This document shows, piece by piece, positions 60,813 to 63,690 of a stretch of 63,690 nucleotides of DNA. The number at the start of each line of letters is the position of its first letter. The stretch's first letter is position 1. The notes under the pieces were generated by a model. The model did no database searches. It was not told the DNA's origin and worked only from the letters and a program-made list of their open reading frames with translations. The stretch spans positions 1 through 63,690 of the forward strand of contig JAIYDA010000124.1 in assembly GCA_027487735.1 (NCBI GenBank), written 5' to 3'. The DNA comes from Planctomycetaceae bacterium. GTDB lineage: Bacteria; Planctomycetota; Phycisphaerae; Phycisphaerales; UBA1924. The translations under genes were made by a program, and so were the position numbers.

Positions 60813-63472
60813 CAGTTGCTGCCCTCCGGCGGCTGCGACTGCGGCCCCGGCGCACGCAGCTTCCAGCAGCGATGGATTCGCTCGTTGCGATACTCCGGGG
60901 GCACCGTCTGGCGAGAAATCTCCTTCGCCGCAAAGCCCAGCCGCGCGAGCATCTCCTCATCCAGCTTGAAGCGCCGGTAGTTGTTCGAGAAGTACACCGT
61001 CGCGCCCGGCGCAAGCACGCGGCGAAGCAAAGGAAACAGCTGGGCCTGGCTCTGCGCCACCTGCCAATCCTCCTCGGTGCTCTTGCTGTTGCTGAAGGTC
61101 GGCGGATCGCAGATGACCAGGTCAAAGGGCCTGCTCGCATCGCACGACGCGAGATACTCCAGCACGTCCATCCGCACCAGCTCGTGCTCCTTGCGATACA
61201 GCCCGTTCATCCCAAGGTTGCGCTGCGTCCAAGACAGATACGTGTTCGACAGGTCCACGCTCACGCTGCTCGCGCACCCGCCGTGGGCCGCATACACCGT
61301 GAACGCACCGGTGTAGCAGAACAGATTCAGCACGCGGCACCCCGGGCCAAACGCCCGCACCTGATCGCGGAACATGCCGCGCGTCAGGCGATGGTCGAGG
61401 AACAGCCCCGTATCGATGTAGTCGGTGAGGTTCACTTCAAACCGCAGCCCCCCCTCCTGGGCCACGATCGTCCGCTGCTCATCGCTGATGCGCTCGTGCT
61501 GCGTCAGCCCCTTCTGGCGGTGCTTCTGCTTCGTGAAGATGCTGCCCTCGGGCACTTCGCACGCCTGCGAAATCTCGCGAACAACGCGGGCCCACCAGTC
61601 CGTCTGCTGTGCAAACGTGCGGCTGTGCTCGCGCTCATACTCCGCCACGTGCACGCACCCCTCGTAGCGATCGATGATCAGTGGCACATCCGGGCAATCG
61701 CGCTCATACACGCGATAGCACGTGATGCCGCGCGACGGATAGCGCCTCAGATGCCGCACGTTTTTTTGCAAGCGGTCGGCAAACTGCGCAAGCTCGCGCT
61801 CATCACGCTCGCGCAACCCGCCAAAGGCCGCCATCGGGCGTGCGGGCACGCGGGGCTTGGGCTTGCTGCTGGGCTCGTCGTTCGCATCGGTGTCGACGCG
61901 AGTCTCGCTCAGCTCTTCTTCGCGAGTGTCGTTGGCCTGTTCGTCGGTGACTTCGTCGGGCACTTCGGAACGTGCCTCGTCATCGGTCTCCGACCGATCC
62001 TCGTGCGCATCGTCCGCTCGCGCGTGCGGCACGACATCGCCACCTTGCAGACCAGCTTGCAGACCACCTTGCCGATCAACATGCACGCTGGGAGTAACAT
62101 CCCCCTCGTCCCCCGCACGCTCGCCCACGTCGCTCTGCGCCTCACCCAACCCAGCCCTCTCAAACTCCGCCTCGCCCACCACCGCCTCTCCAGCCACCTC
62201 CGCCGCGCCACCTTCGGGCGTCGCCACCTCACTCCGCGGCGCATGCTCCTCCCGCCGAGGTGGCTTGGGCCCCAAAAACGTGAAGTACGTGCACTCGATC
62301 TGCGAGTTATACAGCTTGCGCCGCCTGCTCGCCTGCTGGCCCACGATGTCCTCGAGGTCGAGCCTGCCCGTGAGGACGTGAAAGCTCCACGTGGGCAACC
62401 GCTTGAACACGCTCGGCATCGAGCGATACAACGCGAGCAGCTCGCGCTCGTCGTCGCCCAGGCGCATGCCATAGGGCGGGTTCGTGATGATGCTGCCATA
62501 CTCGCGCTTGCTCTGCAGCTGATCAAAGGGCTGCACCTTGCAGTGCACGTCGCGCTCCACGCCCGCCTCATGCGCCGCACGCCGTGTCAGCGCAATCGCG
62601 CGCTCGTCGATGTCGCTCGCGTGGATCGCGATCGCAAGCTCGCCCGTGGGCGCCGCCGCAGCTTCCTCCCGCGCTTCTTCCCACGTGCCCGCCGGAAAGC
62701 GCGACCACTTCTCGCACCCGAAGCTGCGGTTGCGCCCGGGCGCAATGTTCCGCGCCAGCATCGCGGCCTCAATCGCGATCGTGCCGCTCCCGCAGAAGGG
62801 ATCCACCAGCGGGCGCGAGGGGTGCCACACGCTCAGTTGCACCAGCCCCGCCGCGAGCGTCTCTTTCAGTGCGGCTGCTCCGACGATCGGGCGGTATCCG
62901 CGCTTGTGCAGCCCATCGCCCGAGGTGTCGAGCGTAATGGTCGCGATGTCGTGCAGCAGCGACACCTCCGCACGCACCTCGCCCGCCGTCTCGGGCAGCA
63001 GCACGCGGGCGTGTGCATCTTGCAGGCGCTCGACGATCGCTTTCTTCACCGTGCGCTGCACCGCAGGCACGCTGGTCAGTTGGCTCCGCACGCTCCGCCC
63101 GTCCACCGGGAATGCCTCGTCGGGCGCGATCAGCGTCTCCCAAGGCAGGCTTCGCGTGATGTCAAACAGCTCGTCAAACGTGCTGCAATCAAACTGCGCC
63201 ACGCGCAGGAGCACACGATCCGCACTCCGCAGCCACAAGTTCGTCCGCGCAATCGCGCGCGCATCACCCAGAAACTCCACACGCCCCGTCGAGATCGCCC
63301 GCCCCGCATACCCCAGCCGCGCAAGCTCATCGACCACGACCGCCTCGAGCCCAAACGCGCACGTCGCCACCAAGGGCAGCGCGGCTGCGCCAAGCTCGCC
63401 CCCAAACAGCTCAGCCCGCACAGAAGGATGAGCGGACGATGGATTGCCGCGGCTTGTCATGCTCCCTTTCAT
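60812..63472 (-). CDS. rlmL: Bifunctional 23S rRNA (guanine) methyltransferase RlmKL
   Basis: An 886-aa fusion of two SAM methyltransferases that modify G2445 (RlmL, m2G) and G2069 (RlmK, m7G) of 23S rRNA. The N-terminal THUMP-like region is followed by the RlmL domain with motif I LVDPFCGSGTIAIEAAML and motif IV TNPPYG. The RlmK domain lies at about 570-880 with RVLNLFCYTGAFTVYAAHGG and VICDPPTFS. Between them residues about 405-545 form an Asp/Glu/Ala/Pro-rich linker of about 140 residues that the E. coli protein (702 aa) lacks. Its ATG overlaps the ispF stop and its stop overlaps the next ATG, four bases each. Confidence 0.93.
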   Translation of the reverse strand: MKGSMTSRGNPSSAHPSVRAELFGGELGAAALPLVATCAFGLEAVVVDELARLGYAGRAISTGRVEFLGDARAIARTNLWLRSADRVLLRVAQFDCSTFDELFDITRSLPWETLIAPDEAFPVDGRSVRSQLTSVPAVQRTVKKAIVERLQDAHARVLLPETAGEVRAEVSLLHDIATITLDTSGDGLHKRGYRPIVGAAALKETLAAGLVQLSVWHPSRPLVDPFCGSGTIAIEAAMLARNIAPGRNRSFGCEKWSRFPAGTWEEAREEAAAAPTGELAIAIHASDIDERAIALTRRAAHEAGVERDVHCKVQPFDQLQSKREYGSIITNPPYGMRLGDDERELLALYRSMPSVFKRLPTWSFHVLTGRLDLEDIVGQQASRRRKLYNSQIECTYFTFLGPKPPRREEHAPRSEVATPEGGAAEVAGEAVVGEAEFERAGLGEAQSDVGERAGDEGDVTPSVHVDRQGGLQAGLQGGDVVPHARADDAHEDRSETDDEARSEVPDEVTDEQANDTREEELSETRVDTDANDEPSSKPKPRVPARPMAAFGGLRERDERELAQFADRLQKNVRHLRRYPSRGITCYRVYERDCPDVPLIIDRYEGCVHVAEYEREHSRTFAQQTDWWARVVREISQACEVPEGSIFTKQKHRQKGLTQHERISDEQRTIVAQEGGLRFEVNLTDYIDTGLFLDHRLTRGMFRDQVRAFGPGCRVLNLFCYTGAFTVYAAHGGCASSVSVDLSNTYLSWTQRNLGMNGLYRKEHELVRMDVLEYLASCDASRPFDLVICDPPTFSNSKSTEEDWQVAQSQAQLFPLLRRVLAPGATVYFSNNYRRFKLDEEMLARLGFAAKEISRQTVPPEYRNERIHRCWKLRAPGPQSQPPEGSN

Positions 63473-63690
63473 GCTCTTGTTTCCTTCGTCAGCAGCGCAA
63501 CCACATGCACCTCCACCGCCCGCCCCTCGCCCACCGCGTCCACCTTCTCGTGCGTCTTGCCCTTCAGGCCAACCCGACTTGCAGGGATGGAAAGCTCGTG
63601 CGCAATCGTCTCGATCATCGCCTGCTTGTGGGGCGAGAGCTTGGGCCTCTCGAGGATCACCGTGCAGTCCACGTGGAGCACGACAAACCC
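63469..63690 (-). CDS. ispF: 2-C-methyl-D-erythritol 2,4-cyclodiphosphate synthase, C-terminal part
   Basis: The last 73 residues of IspF, truncated by the right edge. The visible part reads VDCTVILERPKLSPHKQAMI, then RVGLKGKTHEKVDAVGEGRAVEVHVVALL, with the conserved KxxTxEKxxxxGxxxGx end of the family. The enzyme closes the cyclodiphosphate in the MEP isoprenoid pathway. Its TGA overlaps the rlmKL start, so it heads the rlmKL/flavin-oxidase operon as far as visible. Confidence 0.93.
   Translation of the reverse strand, partial: GFVVLHVDCTVILERPKLSPHKQAMIETIAHELSIPASRVGLKGKTHEKVDAVGEGRAVEVHVVALLTKETRA

Overview
This 63.7 kb window is GC-rich, densely coded chromosomal DNA. It most resembles a Planctomycetota genome, probably of the class Phycisphaerae. 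That placement is inferred from a secreted CHRD-domain protein ending in the PSP...LLGVGGLAMGRRRR sorting tail common in that class, from LpxI-type lipid A synthesis (so an outer membrane), from lysine/alanine/proline-rich tails on housekeeping enzymes, and from the scattered, unclustered arrangement of housekeeping genes. No rRNA genes, insertion sequences, integrases, phage genes or CRISPR arrays were seen. Both window edges cut genes: a SAM methyltransferase on the left and ispF on the right.

Layout. 0-6.3 kb: methyltransferase, UbiD-type decarboxylase, PilZ protein, trpB, GNAT acetyltransferase. 6.5-9 kb: CHRD surface protein, then a YCII/DGPF protein translationally coupled to an ECF42-type sigma factor, with a candidate autoregulated promoter in front. 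9.1-13.4 kb: tRNA-Leu(TAA), trmD, an exported Fe/Mn superoxide dismutase, a small metallopeptidase, a MoxR ATPase and a membrane protein. 13.4-18.3 kb: polysaccharide block (RfbD-like reductase and three glycosyltransferases, two of them tandem paralogues). 18.5-25.7 kb: GAF/SpoIIE phosphatase, large secreted protein, metG, gdhA. 25.9-29.1 kb: beta-barrel protein, response regulator and histidine kinase. 29.8-35.6 kb: lpxI, hypothetical genes, HAD phosphatase, typA. 35.6-39.2 kb: transglutaminase and DUF58 pair. 39.3-44.5 kb: nucleotidyltransferase-fold protein, a B12-dependent acyl-CoA mutase of the isobutyryl type, methyltransferase, MFS carrier. 44.5-48.5 kb: mnmA, PIG-L deacetylase, lipoprotein, sucC. 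48.6-50.4 kb: a three-gene overlapping cassette (GNAT, a 90-aa orphan, an ImmA/IrrE protease). 50.5-53.7 kb: deoC, J-domain chaperone, a promoter-led region without a convincing gene (candidate ncRNA), tRNA-Gln(TTG). 53.8-58.2 kb: glmU(N-terminal domain)-prs-rplY-pth-rpsF, the gene order known from Firmicutes. 58.5-63.7 kb: PilZ protein, M16 peptidase, and an overlapping ispF-rlmKL-flavin oxidase-like operon.

The most unusual signals are non-coding. Two copies of an approximately 130-bp palindromic element (31.5 and 51.7 kb) share a 30-bp identical right arm. Other spacers just 3' of genes hold hairpins or arrays built from short degenerate tandem units, with a different unit at each site (14.4, 24.2, 45.9, 55.7, 57.6, 60.1 kb). 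A near-consensus sigma-70 promoter opens a 0.7 kb stretch with no convincing gene (52.9-53.6 kb). The best candidate for an undescribed protein system is the GNAT/orphan/ImmA-IrrE cassette.

All product calls come from reading translated motifs by eye. Start sites were chosen by Shine-Dalgarno spacing and family length where these were informative, and no database comparison was available.
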